Positions 36,118 to 47,016 of a stretch of DNA of 64,000 bases are shown here, piece by piece. How positions within the stretch are numbered: the first letter of the stretch is position 1; the number at the start of each line of letters is the position of its first letter. The DNA is from Miscanthus floridulus (taxonomy: Eukaryota > Streptophyta > Magnoliopsida > Poales > Poaceae). The stretch is taken from assembly GCF_019320115.1 (NCBI RefSeq), contig NC_089591.1:63480111-63544110 (forward strand), read 5' to 3'. Position numbers and translations under genes: made by a program. The notes beneath the pieces were generated by a model that was not told where the DNA came from, did no database searches, and was given only the letters and a program-made list of their open reading frames with translations.

Positions 36118-37979
36118 GACCGCTCACTTAGTGATGTGGCGGCTAATTGGCATCACCCGCCAAGCCCGCACATCAAGCACCGCAAGAACCTACCTCGAAA
36201 GTGAGGGTAGCTCAATGACATATTCAACTAGTGTTGCTCTTCGCGGATCCCGCGGGGTGAGCATAATGCCTCTCACAAAAGCTCTTCTCTAGAGCACCAC
36301 GCAAGCTTCTTACGGGTTTCGACGGAGACCACCACCAAGCCATCTAGGAGGTGGCAACCTCCAAGAGTAACAAGCACCACCGGCTTGCAACTCGATCACC
36401 TAGTGCCACTCGATGCAACCTCACGATGCAATCGCACTAGAATTACTCTCACATAATCGAATGATCACTATCAAGCATATGTGAGATGGAGGGCTCCCAA
36501 GCACTCTCAAGCATGGACACAAAGTCCTCCAAGGTGCTCAGCACTAGCCATGGCCAAGACCCCCTTCTATTTATAGGCCCACGGGCTAAACTAGCCGTTA
36601 CCTCTTCATTAGGCAAATTTCGGGATGACCGGACGCTCCGGTCAGATCGATCGGACACACCCTGCTAGCGTTCGGTCGCTCTACGCCGTCCACATGTCGC
36701 TCTGCGTTCAACTAGAGTCGCCTGGTCTCAATGGTTAAGTTGCGACTATACGTTGCACGGTGAATGACCGGACGCTGCTGCGCTTGAGTCTGGCCATTTT
36801 CAAAGAGCTCCCCGAGCCTCTATTTTGCGACCAGACGTGTCCGGTCCACCATGACCAGACGCAGACCAACGTCCGATCAGTTCTCTGCCCACGCACCTAA
36901 CTCTAGTGCCACCTACGTCACCATACATCAGCACTGATCGAACATACCCTGCCAGCGTCCAGTCACTTTCAGCGCCAGCGTCCGGTCGAAGACCGACACC
37001 TGCACGCTCTCTGTCGCCACTGACCGGACATAGGACCCCAGCGTCCTGTCACCACGTGACCAGTGTCCGGTCCACTCTATGAGACCCTGTCTTTTCTATA
37101 TAGGGCGCCGGTGGCACCATCGGACTGTCCGCACTCAACGGGCAGACACTCTGCCGGTGGAGTTTTGAACCCTTGTCTCCGTTCCTTCACTGAGTTGATC
37201 CACATCAACTCCAACTTCATCTTCTTTGTAAATGTGCCAACACCACCAAGTGTACACCACCATGTGTATGTGTGTTAGCATTTGCACAAACATTTTTCAA
37301 AGGATTAGCCACTCAACTTGTCATGCCACTCAATCCTAGCGATGATGTAAAGTTAGATCACTCGAGTGGCACTAGAAGACCGATATGCAAACAAGTTTGT
37401 CCCTCTTAATAGTACGTCCATCTATCCTAAACCTGGTCATCAACTTCTCTACACACCTATGATCGGTGAAATGAAATGTCCTAGGTTATACCTTTGTCTT
37501 GCAAGCTCCATTCCATCTCCTCCAATATCGATGCAACACATGCACCAACACGATCAACAATGATATGATCCACTTCATATCATCACGTGATCTTATTGGT
37601 TCATCGATCTTGACCTCACTTGCTTTTCACCGTTGCTTTCGTCCATTGACGCCAATTCTTGCTCAAACTTCACCGCCATGCGGTCCATCACTCCAAAGCC
37701 TCCAACTTGTCCTTCACGCTTGCAACCGGTCCATCAAGCCAAGTCATGTTTTGATCTTCTCCACCTTGATCACATGACTCAATGTCATGTCTCATGTGCA
37801 ATAAGCTCCTTCATCATCATACGTATGAGCTTTGCAACATCTCCAAGTCATTTTCACTCTCATGGCATATGTTGCTCACACATATGTACCTGTGAACTAA
37901 TCACCTGTGTATCTCACATAAACATAATTAGTCCACCTAGGTTGTCACTCAATTACCAAAACCTCACAAGGACCTTTCA
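36118..37979 (-). mobile_element. LTR fragment of a second, related retrotransposon
   Basis: Minus-strand reading starts TGAAAGGTCCTTGTGAGG (37979 downward). It has the grass LTR wording gttttggtaattgagtgacaacctagg, a TATAAATA box (about 36567-36575) and the same ccggacg/ggtcgct words as the neighbouring LTR. It has no coding region. It abuts the copia LTR at 36117/36118, consistent with one element inserted into the other. Confidence 0.6.
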
Positions 37980-39350
37980 CTAGCTCCGGCTCTACTAATA
38001 CTTTTTTGACGCACATTGCGGGAGCCAGAGCCCGCAAGAGCTCGGGCAAAGAGGCCCTGAAATGCCTTGCGCCCGCCGAGCACCATATTTTAGCTACGTC
38101 CAATAATTTCACAAACTACATGTTGAAGTCTCATTGAGAGGTTCTTGAAAATCTGCTAGTATGTTTCTCACCTTGGTAAAGTAAGATACAATTGTTAATA
38201 AAAGATTTAAGCTGTAAAAAAGCTATTACGAGATATGTGTCATAAAAAGATCATAATTTATTTAGCTAAAACAAGTATAAAACCTACCATCTTTCTATCT
38301 CTCTTAAAATATATGTGAAACGACCCTCTATTTTCATCAATTTTCAAAAGCTAAAAACTATATCTATACCTAATAATAAAGACACAAAATTTTAGCCCTT
38401 TTTTTGTGTGTTCATTTTTTGGTCTGTCTTCCTCTAACAACAAGACAATATAATAGAGAGTTTCTTCCGTCCGGATTTATATATATAATAACTCATGTTC
38501 ATACGAGTTAGAATCCTAATCTAAATAGATCTAATCGTGTGTTAATATTGAATCATAATCCTAATCTAAATAGAAAAGGAAAATAAGAGTAAAAATTAGG
38601 AAAATATACATCCTTTGTCCACACGTTCCTAATGTTTTTGTCTGCAAGTTTTTTTTATCTGGTACTTTCCTCTGTTGTGCATCCGCTTGGTTCTATTTTA
38701 TTTTCCAAAATCTGTTTCTTCAGATACGGTGTTTTTTGTTCCTAATTTATTTTATCCGTAAGTTTTTTTTGTGTGGCCCGTGCGTTCCTCTGTTGTGCAT
38801 CCACTCGGTCTTATTTTTCCTAAAATCTTCTTCTTACTATGGTGTTTTTTAGTTTTTCTCAAATAAACGTAAAAACAAATAATAAACACACCAACTATTC
38901 TTTGAATCATTGCCCTTTATGCAGTTTTATGATTTGATTAAAAACAAAACCTATTTTTATTAAATTCTAGACTGCTTGATGGTCCAACTAGTCGATCAGT
39001 GAACTGAGTTGATCAATTTAATTTCTAATCATGTCTAAATAGATGTATCTCTGCAATCCTCGACAAGAGCTGCCATGTGAAAATTGAGAGGTCTCATGTC
39101 ATAAGCACCAGAACACGTCAACAACTAACTCCTTACCGACTTTAATCATAGATTCCAACTACACATTTTTATGGTCCTTGAAGAAAATGACGAAACTAAA
39201 TATTTGACTATAGAAACACATGGATAGTATACTTTTTTCAATTATGATATATTTACTTCTAAATATTTATGTGCTTTGAATAGAATAAAAAAATATATCA
39301 ATGTTGTATTTTGTATTTAGTTTGAGGTAAAGACTTTAAGTCAGCCGGCC
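37980..39350. other. AT-rich repeat-derived DNA with Helitron-like left end
   Basis: No gene. The sequence tctatacctaataataaag at about 38363 resembles the left terminus of grass Helitrons, inserted between A and T. A matching right end (hairpin plus CTAG) was not found. Confidence 0.4.
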
Positions 39351-41342
39351 GTTTTTTATTCCCACCGCACGCACACGGCCTATACACGCACGCGACCTCC
39401 TTTCAGCGTCGTCTTCCACCTTTCGTTCCTCGCGTCTCTCTCTCTCTCTCTCTCTCCGACGACTGGCGACTGGCGACCGGCGAGCTCCTCCCCGGTGACC
39501 TCCTCCTCACGGCCGCGCCCCACCGTCTCCTCATGTCCGCGCCGAGCTCTTCCTCGCCCCCACGCGCGTCGGCCATGGCGGATCCACCGGAGACTGGGGA
39601 CCGCCGCCCCAACCGTACGCCAGGTGTTCGCCGGGCCCTTGGCCGCTCGCCGGTGATGAGCACCCACCAGGTTCGGCCGCCCCTGCCTTTCATTCCTCTT
39701 CCTGCCTCAGATCCGCTCCTCCGTCCGTCCTACCTCATCGCGACCCAGGCCCTGCGACGACGTGACCCGTTCGTCCTGCCCGACCGCGCCGCGCTACCCT
39801 TCCCCTTGACCGTGACAGCGTGACCACCTCCGCCTCCGCGCGACTGTCTGCTGCCTCCGGCCTCCACCGCCTGTGCCTGGGGGCTAGGGCTCCTTCCTGC
39901 GCGGCTGCGCTTGGGGCCGAGCCTAGCCAACCGGTGGCCTAAGCAAGGGACCCACCGGCTGCTGAGGTGCGGATTGTTCCCAGGCCGCCTGCACGGCTGA
40001 GCCAGTGACAAGGTCATCCAGCCGGCATGCCCTTCGCTCCTCCTGGTGCTGCTGCCGTCGGTATACTGCCGCGTCCATCCCTTCCCCCGACATGTGCTCT
40101 TGTGAGTTGCACAGACCTAGATGCAATTTCTATATTGTTTATCATGATTATACCTTTATATTCAGTCTTAACTAATGACATGCTCTGTTGCGACATATTG
40201 TCTTTCTGCTTTTTTAGGTGTCTTCCTCTACTGTGTCAAGTTTTTTCCCTGTCTATCTCAAACTAAAATTTCCACATAGTTGAAAATAGGTCAGTAGATT
40301 GACAGATTGAAGAAATAATGTCTGCTTTCTGTAGTAGCCATGAAGTCCCATATTTCTTATTTTTGGTTTCAGGCAAAACTCTTTTGAAGATAAAAGCAAG
40401 GATATCATAGAAATGGAAAAAAGGAAGCCTATGGAATGATACTGAATGTTGTGCTAAAATGGGTTGGGAACAAGTATTTTTTGTCTCTATGTCACCCAGT
40501 CATACAGGGTAGACCAGCTAGATGAAACGCGAGAACCTCTTTTTATAATTCTAATTTCAGATGACCTGCACATATATGGTACTGCTTATAGTTTTTCTCA
40601 AACTGAAGTTTGTGCAGGTTACTTGAACAATACCTTTGAGTTCAGCATGCATCTACCTGCTGCTTCGACAACCAGGTGAGGTTCTATTTGAGATAATTGT
40701 TTATTCAATTCTATCTCACAATGATGAGGATTCCTGCACATGATCACAAAGCTTTAGAAAATTGGTGGTTTTCCTATAGGGAAAACGATCATACATGCTT
40801 CTACCAGTTGATCATTCTATTGATGATCTTTGTGAATAGTTTTCTAGAAATCATTTTCTGCTAAATTGATTGCCTGTGGAGTAATTTCCACTTAGTGTTT
40901 TTGTGGCCCCTTTTTCGATCTTAAAGCTCCAGATTAGTTTATACTCCTTGTGATATGGGCCCCTTGCTTGCCTGATTTTTCTGTGTTTGGGGATATTTCT
41001 TGAAAGATTTTAAGCTCACGCCTGTTGTTCCTTATTTTAATTTTAGATGTACTATTTTTGTCATGGCTATTTGGACTCGGTTCTTTCTTTTGATCACCTT
41101 TTTTTTCTGCGCTCATACATTTACCTAACATTTATCTTTCATATGCTCTTTTCAGTCTATACATCTCAAAACACATTTGAGAGTGCTTCAAAATTCGGCA
41201 ATTCTTTTATGCTGTAGTATTATTGACGTAATTTGAGATATGATCAGCTACTCATATAGTAGGATAAAAGAAGGCTTCAAAAATTCAGCAGCGATTTGTA
41301 TGTCATTGGGGTCGACTTGCCTTTATTCTGCAAGTAGGAATC
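39351..41342 (+). other. GC-rich gene-like fragment cut by a retrotransposon
   Basis: An abrupt change at 39351 from AT-rich to GC-rich sequence has the look of a grass gene 5' end: a CT-rich leader (39438-39456), then candidate starts at 39533 or 39575 reading MADPPETGDRRPNRTPGVRR. A second GC-rich patch (about 39830-40110) is followed by intron-like AT-rich DNA. No domain is recognised, and the region is terminated by the gypsy LTR at 41343. It could be the 5' part of a disrupted gene, a captured gene fragment, or a non-coding transcript. Confidence 0.3.
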
Positions 41343-44314
41343 TATAACACCCCGGTGTTATGTCAGCATTTAGGCACTACAAATCATGCATATCATGCAT
41401 TATCAAGCATCCTAATCATACATGCCTAATCATGTAAATAACAACTGAAACACTGCTTCGAAACATACAAAACATGCTCGTGAAACGTAAATGTTGTATA
41501 CACTTGTTTAGAGTTGTTTTGCCCTGATTATGCTTGCTAGGTTAGTAGAACTTGTTTGGCAATGATTGTAAATCATCTAGAATTATTTAGTATAATTTTT
41601 GGAGCAAAGTTTGTATTCAAATTATTGCCAAATTTTGCTTTAAAAATAATTCTCCAAAATTAGGGTTTGAGTTAAAATTTACTTTATGTTTATAATTCAA
41701 AATCTAGATAGAATTGGACTTTGGTCATAAAAAGCAAAGTTGTAGAGAATTAAATTCTAAGCAACTTTCAATTTTGGTACATTTTCAAAAGATGTCATTT
41801 TCTTGCTCAAAATGATATTTGAAAGCTAGAATTTGAAAATTTCTTGAAAATATAATTTGAAAAAGACTTTTCTCCTTTCACGGGCCGCAGCCTCGTTTCT
41901 CGGCCCATGGCCAAAGCCGGCCCGGCCTGCAGCAGCGCCCGCCTCCTGTGCCAGCCCACTTCGCCTCGGCCCAGCCCAGCCCCGCACGCGTCTGGCTGCC
42001 TCCGCGCCGCGCTCGTTCCCGCTCGCCGTTCCGACCACGGCAGAGCACGCCCGCCGCGTGGCAGCCATGCGTCAGCAACGCCCGCCGCGCGTCGCAGTCG
42101 GCCTGCGTCCGCTCCCACGGGCCCGCCTTCGTCTGCCAAAGTCGCTGCGCTCCTCTCCACTCAATCCCGCCCGCTCTCTCGCTCTCCCGTGCTCACCCCT
42201 CCTCTCGCCGCGGCAGAGCACAGCGCCACCGCGGCCCCGCCGGCCGAATTCGCCGTCGGTGCTCTACCACGGCCAGCAATCAAGCGCCAGCAGCTCCGCC
42301 TCACTCTCCGGCACCTAGTGCTCGCGGTTGTGACATCTTTTGAGCCAAGGTAGCGTATTTTCCAAGCTTTGCCGCCGTCAGCTATGGCGCCGCCGTGCTC
42401 GGCCACCGTGGAACTCACCCTTCTTCCCCTCCTCCACCATTCCTAGCTGCCTGCTCGCATTCGCCAACTCCTTGCGAACCCCATGCGCTCGCCCGCTTGC
42501 CCTGACCTGGCCGGCAATGGCCACCGGCCCGCTGGCCGAGCCGCGCCGCCGCGACGTCTCGACGCCGGCGTGTCCCCTTCGCTTCGGCCGAGCTGGGCCA
42601 AGTTGCCATGGTCCGAAGCCCCTGCCAGGCCGCCGCACTCCCCTTCGCTCGGTCTAAGCAGGCCGAGTGTGGCCGTGGGCCAGCTGGTTCCCACGGGCCA
42701 GCCCAGTAGCAATAGGAGGTTTTCGTTTTTTGTTTTCTTTATTATTTGAAAAGAGAAATGATTTGGAAAATGTTTGGATACTCAAATTCGCTCCAAATCT
42801 GTTGAAATAAATTTTGCTAGGTTCCTTATCACCAGATCTACTTGGGAAAATTATTGCATATCATTTTTGAGATACTTTTCTGTAGAACTTTATTTAATCA
42901 TGGATATTGCTGATAACTTGAAAAATGTGTAGAAAAACCTATAAGCTTCAGAAAAATATGATTTTTAAGTTTATTAATCTTCTTATGTAATGTACTTCCT
43001 AGGAAAAATATGTGTCATGCATGTGCTGTAGAAAAATTTTGAGGTGTAGTTCAAGTACCTTTAATGGCTGATTTTTGTTATTTTTGCTAGAGAGCAAAAT
43101 TTGTATAAAACATGCATGTGATAATTTTTGTAAAGTGATTATTTACTGTGTAGAACATTGAACATAGGAAAAATATTTCCTCTGTTGTTTGACACTTTTC
43201 ACAGTACAAAGTATTTTCATGTTCATAATCATGCCATAGCTTGTTATTTTTGTGTAGGCTAATCCACTCATTCAAATACCATGAAAATATGATAGTAGAC
43301 TACTTAGGGTAGTACTGTGCTATAGTAATTTTCTAAGATTTTTCTAAGCAATAAAAATAGATGTTACTATTCAAACCTATTATTAATTAGGGTTTAATCA
43401 AGTGTTGCTTTATGTGTGATTAAGGAATTAGTAAAGCTTTGGTGTATCTTTGAAGCATTTAATAAGATGTGTTGACTTAGCATATTAGTAGTAAAAGACA
43501 ATGCGGTAGATGACATATGCTTGTAGTATATGTTCTTGGATGATGTTGACTATCTTGCATTCAAGCATATCCATTGTATTCATCTCATCCAATGCACCGA
43601 TGACATAAGCACTTACGCACATTGCATCATATAGGATCACAAACCGAGAACCCAGTCGTCATACCCGAGGAGCCCGAGGAGCAGCTCAAAGTGCAGCCGC
43701 AGGAAGTGCCCGAAGCCGACGAGGAGGGCGTTGAGGAACTTCCGGAGTGCCCCGATCACCGCCCGAGCTCCTTCGAGAGAGGCAAGCCCCGGAGCATTTT
43801 CTCCCGGTTTGCAATTATTAATTCAAGGCTTTACTTTAATTGATGCATTACATTCAGGAGTTGTTTGCAACCGTTGCTGCATTATACCTTGTCTACCTTT
43901 GTTATACTATATCCTTGTTACCCTGGTATCCATAGTCGAGTCAATGCTTAGCTGGCTTAGACCGGTAGAAGTCAGGTGATGTGTGATGCTTTTGTTGGAG
44001 ATGATCATTAGCTGGCACTGTATTTGAACTCCGTGTGAGTATGTGTGGTTTGAACAAATGGCTTCCGCTACTTTTATTTGAACTCGTTTTGTAATAACTA
44101 TGTTTAAACTCTGATGTATCTGAGATGCAAACTTTTATGTAATATGTGATGGTGACCGCTAAACTTATTACGATCTTGGCTAGAATGGAAGTTGGTTTGA
44201 AATCCTTTGTGATTTCACGGACTACCGGGTTATACGGGCTTAAGTTTGCTAAATCGTCTGCTCTGGCGGATGATTTTCTTACTTAATTTTGTATAATTGG
44301 TCGGTTCTGTTACA
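41343..44314 (+). repeat. 5' LTR of the gypsy element
   Basis: Starts tataacaccccgg (the other copy has tgtaacaccccg) and ends gttctgttaca just before the primer-binding site. It contains a GC-rich core (about 41880-42710) inside AT-rich arms, and a short acidic coding stretch (43640-43840). Compared with the 3' LTR it lacks a segment after position 43981. Confidence 0.85.
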
Positions 44315-44316
44315 GC

Positions 44317-44328
44317 TAGTATCCGAGC
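44317..44328 (+). other. Primer-binding site of the gypsy element
   Basis: tagtatccgagc lies two bases after the LTR end and is a one- or two-base variant of the usual initiator tRNA-Met complement TGGTATCNGAGC. Confidence 0.7.
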
Positions 44329-45104
44329 ATGGTTTAGCATGTTACTATTCACAAGTGTATTTAAAACAAAAAGGCATTTGAAAAACGTTATTTCCAAACT
44401 ATAAAGTGTGCTAGTGGTCATATCCTTTATGCCCAGTTAAGGACTCTAGGTGGCTTAATTAAGTACGAACTTGGGGTTCTTGCATCATATTTCTCTTTCG
44501 TCGCTCATACGGCGTGCTATTGTATGAGTGTCACTTGTTTGAGTGGTAATGTATGGATCATTTGCCTCTACGCCTCGGTAAGTGTGAGTTGTGAGAGTAT
44601 GATCGGATACACCGCCGATCTAGGGTGAATGCTTATATGATGCTGGAGTAATTACATGCTCTACGCATGTTTTACAAAGGTATCTCATGAGTGGGTCTTC
44701 CATCTGTTGAGGCGATGCCGTCAATAGGACGATGGTTCGGGTAGTTATTACCGTTATACACGTATCTGGGGATTCGTGTAGAGCGTGTAGATAAAATTTT
44801 ACTGCTTTTATGCATTCATTGGGAATTGGGCTGAAATGAATCTTCTATAGGTACATAACAACGCTATCATGTAGAACGTATTAGTTACGTATTTGAGAGA
44901 TCGTTTGTATGCCACCGAATTCGTCGCTAGACTTATTTATTTCATAAGTTTGTGAAAACGTACGGCACGTACATACATCATATTACTTGTGCATTTCATT
45001 CATGTCATGCATTTCTCCCCTTATAAATTGATTATCTTATTTTGATAAAAGTTGTATCACCTAAAATATGTTTCCTCGCGGTAATAAAAGAACTTTTACT
45101 ACAG

Positions 45105-46112
45105 ATAGCCCGTATGAAGCAGACCGCCCATAAGTCCACTGGAGGAAGAGCACCTCGACGTCCGTTGGCCCTGAGGGAGCACCGCACCATGGACACCTTC
45201 TTGAGCGAGTTTGGCATGCCGACCTTGCTTTGGAGAGTGCTCCATGATGTGGGGTACCTAGAGGGTCAAGAGCCGGTGTACTCTTGGAATGAGAGCCAGT
45301 TAGCAGAGGATGGACTTGCAGTGGTAGAGATCACGGTTCCTGCTCTCGGTGATGCTCTAGATTGGGATGGTTGACACTTGGAGTTTGAGGGTCGCACTCC
45401 TGCTAAGGGTGTAGAGGGAGCAACTTTCCGTGTCATCAGGGATATCATGAGTAGATTTCCTAGTGAGCTTGCAGCAGCTCTAGCTGGCACTTTTCCTAGG
45501 GATGATCCTCGTGATGCCATTTGGGTTCAGCCTCAGGGAAGCGCCTTGGTCAGAGGTCCAACTGAGGGACAGGCTAGCGACAACCATTCTATGAGTGCTA
45601 TGTTCACCGCCATCAGAGCGTATGAGGGTCTCGAGAGTACCTACTGGACTTTGACTGGCTTGCGTGGTCAGGATAAGCTCAAGGGGAGAAAGCAGAAGAA
45701 GAGACAGGCATGTACTATAGCTAGCTTGTAGGAGCAGTTAGCTGATATAAACTTACAGCAGAACCAGGTGGTTGAGAGAGGTGATAGAGCTATGCAGCGG
45801 GTGCATACGTTGACTCAAGCCAACAACAATGCAGACCACATGATTGGATAGTTGGTTCAGGAAAGGAATGAAGCCTGGGATGAGAGAGACCTTCTGTTGT
45901 AGAGGGTTGATGAGCTAGAGGAGTACAACGGCAACCTGCACGAGGAGTTTCACGTGCTCTACAATGGGGTTGGCCCATATGCTCCACCAGACGCCGCTGG
46001 CATGGACATCGACGACGACAACGAGGATGAGCCTGTAGTTTCACCTGGGGCGATGGTGATGTCTCTGATCTCGACGATGGCCTCAAGGAGTAGGCTAGTT
46101 GCCTTATGCTAG
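45105..46112 (+). pseudogene. Extra retrotransposon ORF with histone H3-like N-terminus
   Basis: Upstream of gag one frame can be followed for about 336 codons. It opens with ATA (where a start would be expected) and then reads ARMKQTAHKSTGG and RAPRRPLA. This copies the histone H3 tail residue for residue from A1 to A21 with six differences; the positions of K4, Q5, T6, A7, K9, S10, T11, G12 and G13 are kept. After it comes an unfamiliar body (FLSEFGMPTLLWRVLHDVGY, VYSWNESQLAEDGLAVVEIT, FEGRTPAKGVEGATFRVIRD, MFTAIRAYEGLESTYW). A basic patch (KLKGRKQKKRQ), a helical Gln/Asn/Glu-rich stretch that could form a coiled coil, and an acidic segment (MDIDDDNEDEPVV) complete it. In-frame stops lie at 45372, 45729, about 45849 and about 45897; three are TAG in Gln-like contexts. 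The histone fold is absent, so this is not an H3 gene. Function unknown. Confidence 0.75.
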
Positions 46113-46455
46113 TATCTAGGTCCTGTCGCGATGACCTTTCTTTTGTTGGCATGTAACCTAATGTATTTTGCTTTGAACTTATGAGACTTGGCATGTGGTT
46201 GGAACTTGATTACGAATGCGATATCTGAACGCATAAAAGTCCAGTGTATGTATGCTGGCAATTGGGTTGTATGGACGCGATGTTTGCTGTTGAAGTAATT
46301 TGATTAAGCGATGTTGTTTTAATTGGGATGCGATTGTTGTGCCTCTATTTTATTGTATGAATTTATTCTCTCCAGTAAATTCAGTACGGCATAATTTTTT
46401 CTTCACTCGCAATTATTACAGCTTCACTCAATCATTACTTGTTGCTGAAATATGC

Positions 46456-47016
46456 AGATGATAAACACTCACCGTACCACGTATAAGGCCGCTGAGACCG
46501 GTGCTAACGGTGCGGGGACCGGTGGTGGTGGTGGAAACCACGGCACCAACAATGAGCCTCCCCATGAACTGCATTTGCCACCTCCTCCCCCGTTTACCCC
46601 CAAGATGTTCCTCGCACAGTTGCTCGAGAGTCAACGCAACGCAGAACAATCCTAGAAGAACATGGAGGATTTTTTGTGTACTATCGCCAACAACGTTCAG
46701 TGCGGTAACAATCAGGGTGGTGGCATTGGGGTGAACCAATATAGCAGCTTCAAAGATTTTATGGATACTAGGCCACCAATATTCAAGGAAGCAACAGAGC
46801 CACTCGATGCTGAGGAATGAATCAACACTATGGAAGATAAATTCCATATGTTGAGGATGACTGAGGTGTTGAAAATAGAGTATGCTGCACTTCAGTTACA
46901 AGGACCAGCGGGAATGTGGTGGAAGCACCATCGCACCACCTTCCCTCCAAATGCTTAGATTTCGTGGAGAGAGTTTGCTGAGTCCTTCCATGAAGTTTAT
47001 ATTCCACCCAGGCTGT
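46456..47016 (+). pseudogene. gypsy gag remnant
   Basis: The frame starts MINTHRTTYKAAETGANGAG, has a Gly-rich then Pro-rich linker (ELHLPPPPPFTPKMFLAQLL), and then the gag core: FKDFMDTRPPIFKEATEPLD, MEDKFHMLRMTEVLKIEYAA, LQGPAGMWWKHHR, SWREFAESFHEVYIPP. Stops interrupt it near 46653, 46818 and 46957. After IPP the sequence jumps directly to protease-region DNA, so the gag C-terminus and any zinc knuckle are deleted. Confidence 0.85.

Noticed and set aside
41807..42749. Several Ala/Arg-rich proteins within the LTR
   Set aside because: They overlap one another on both strands in the GC-rich LTR core and recur in the second LTR only because the LTRs are copies.
45105..46112. A real histone H3 gene or pseudogene
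   Set aside because: Similarity stops at about H3 residue 21; the histone fold is absent and the frame sits between the LTR and gag of a gypsy element.
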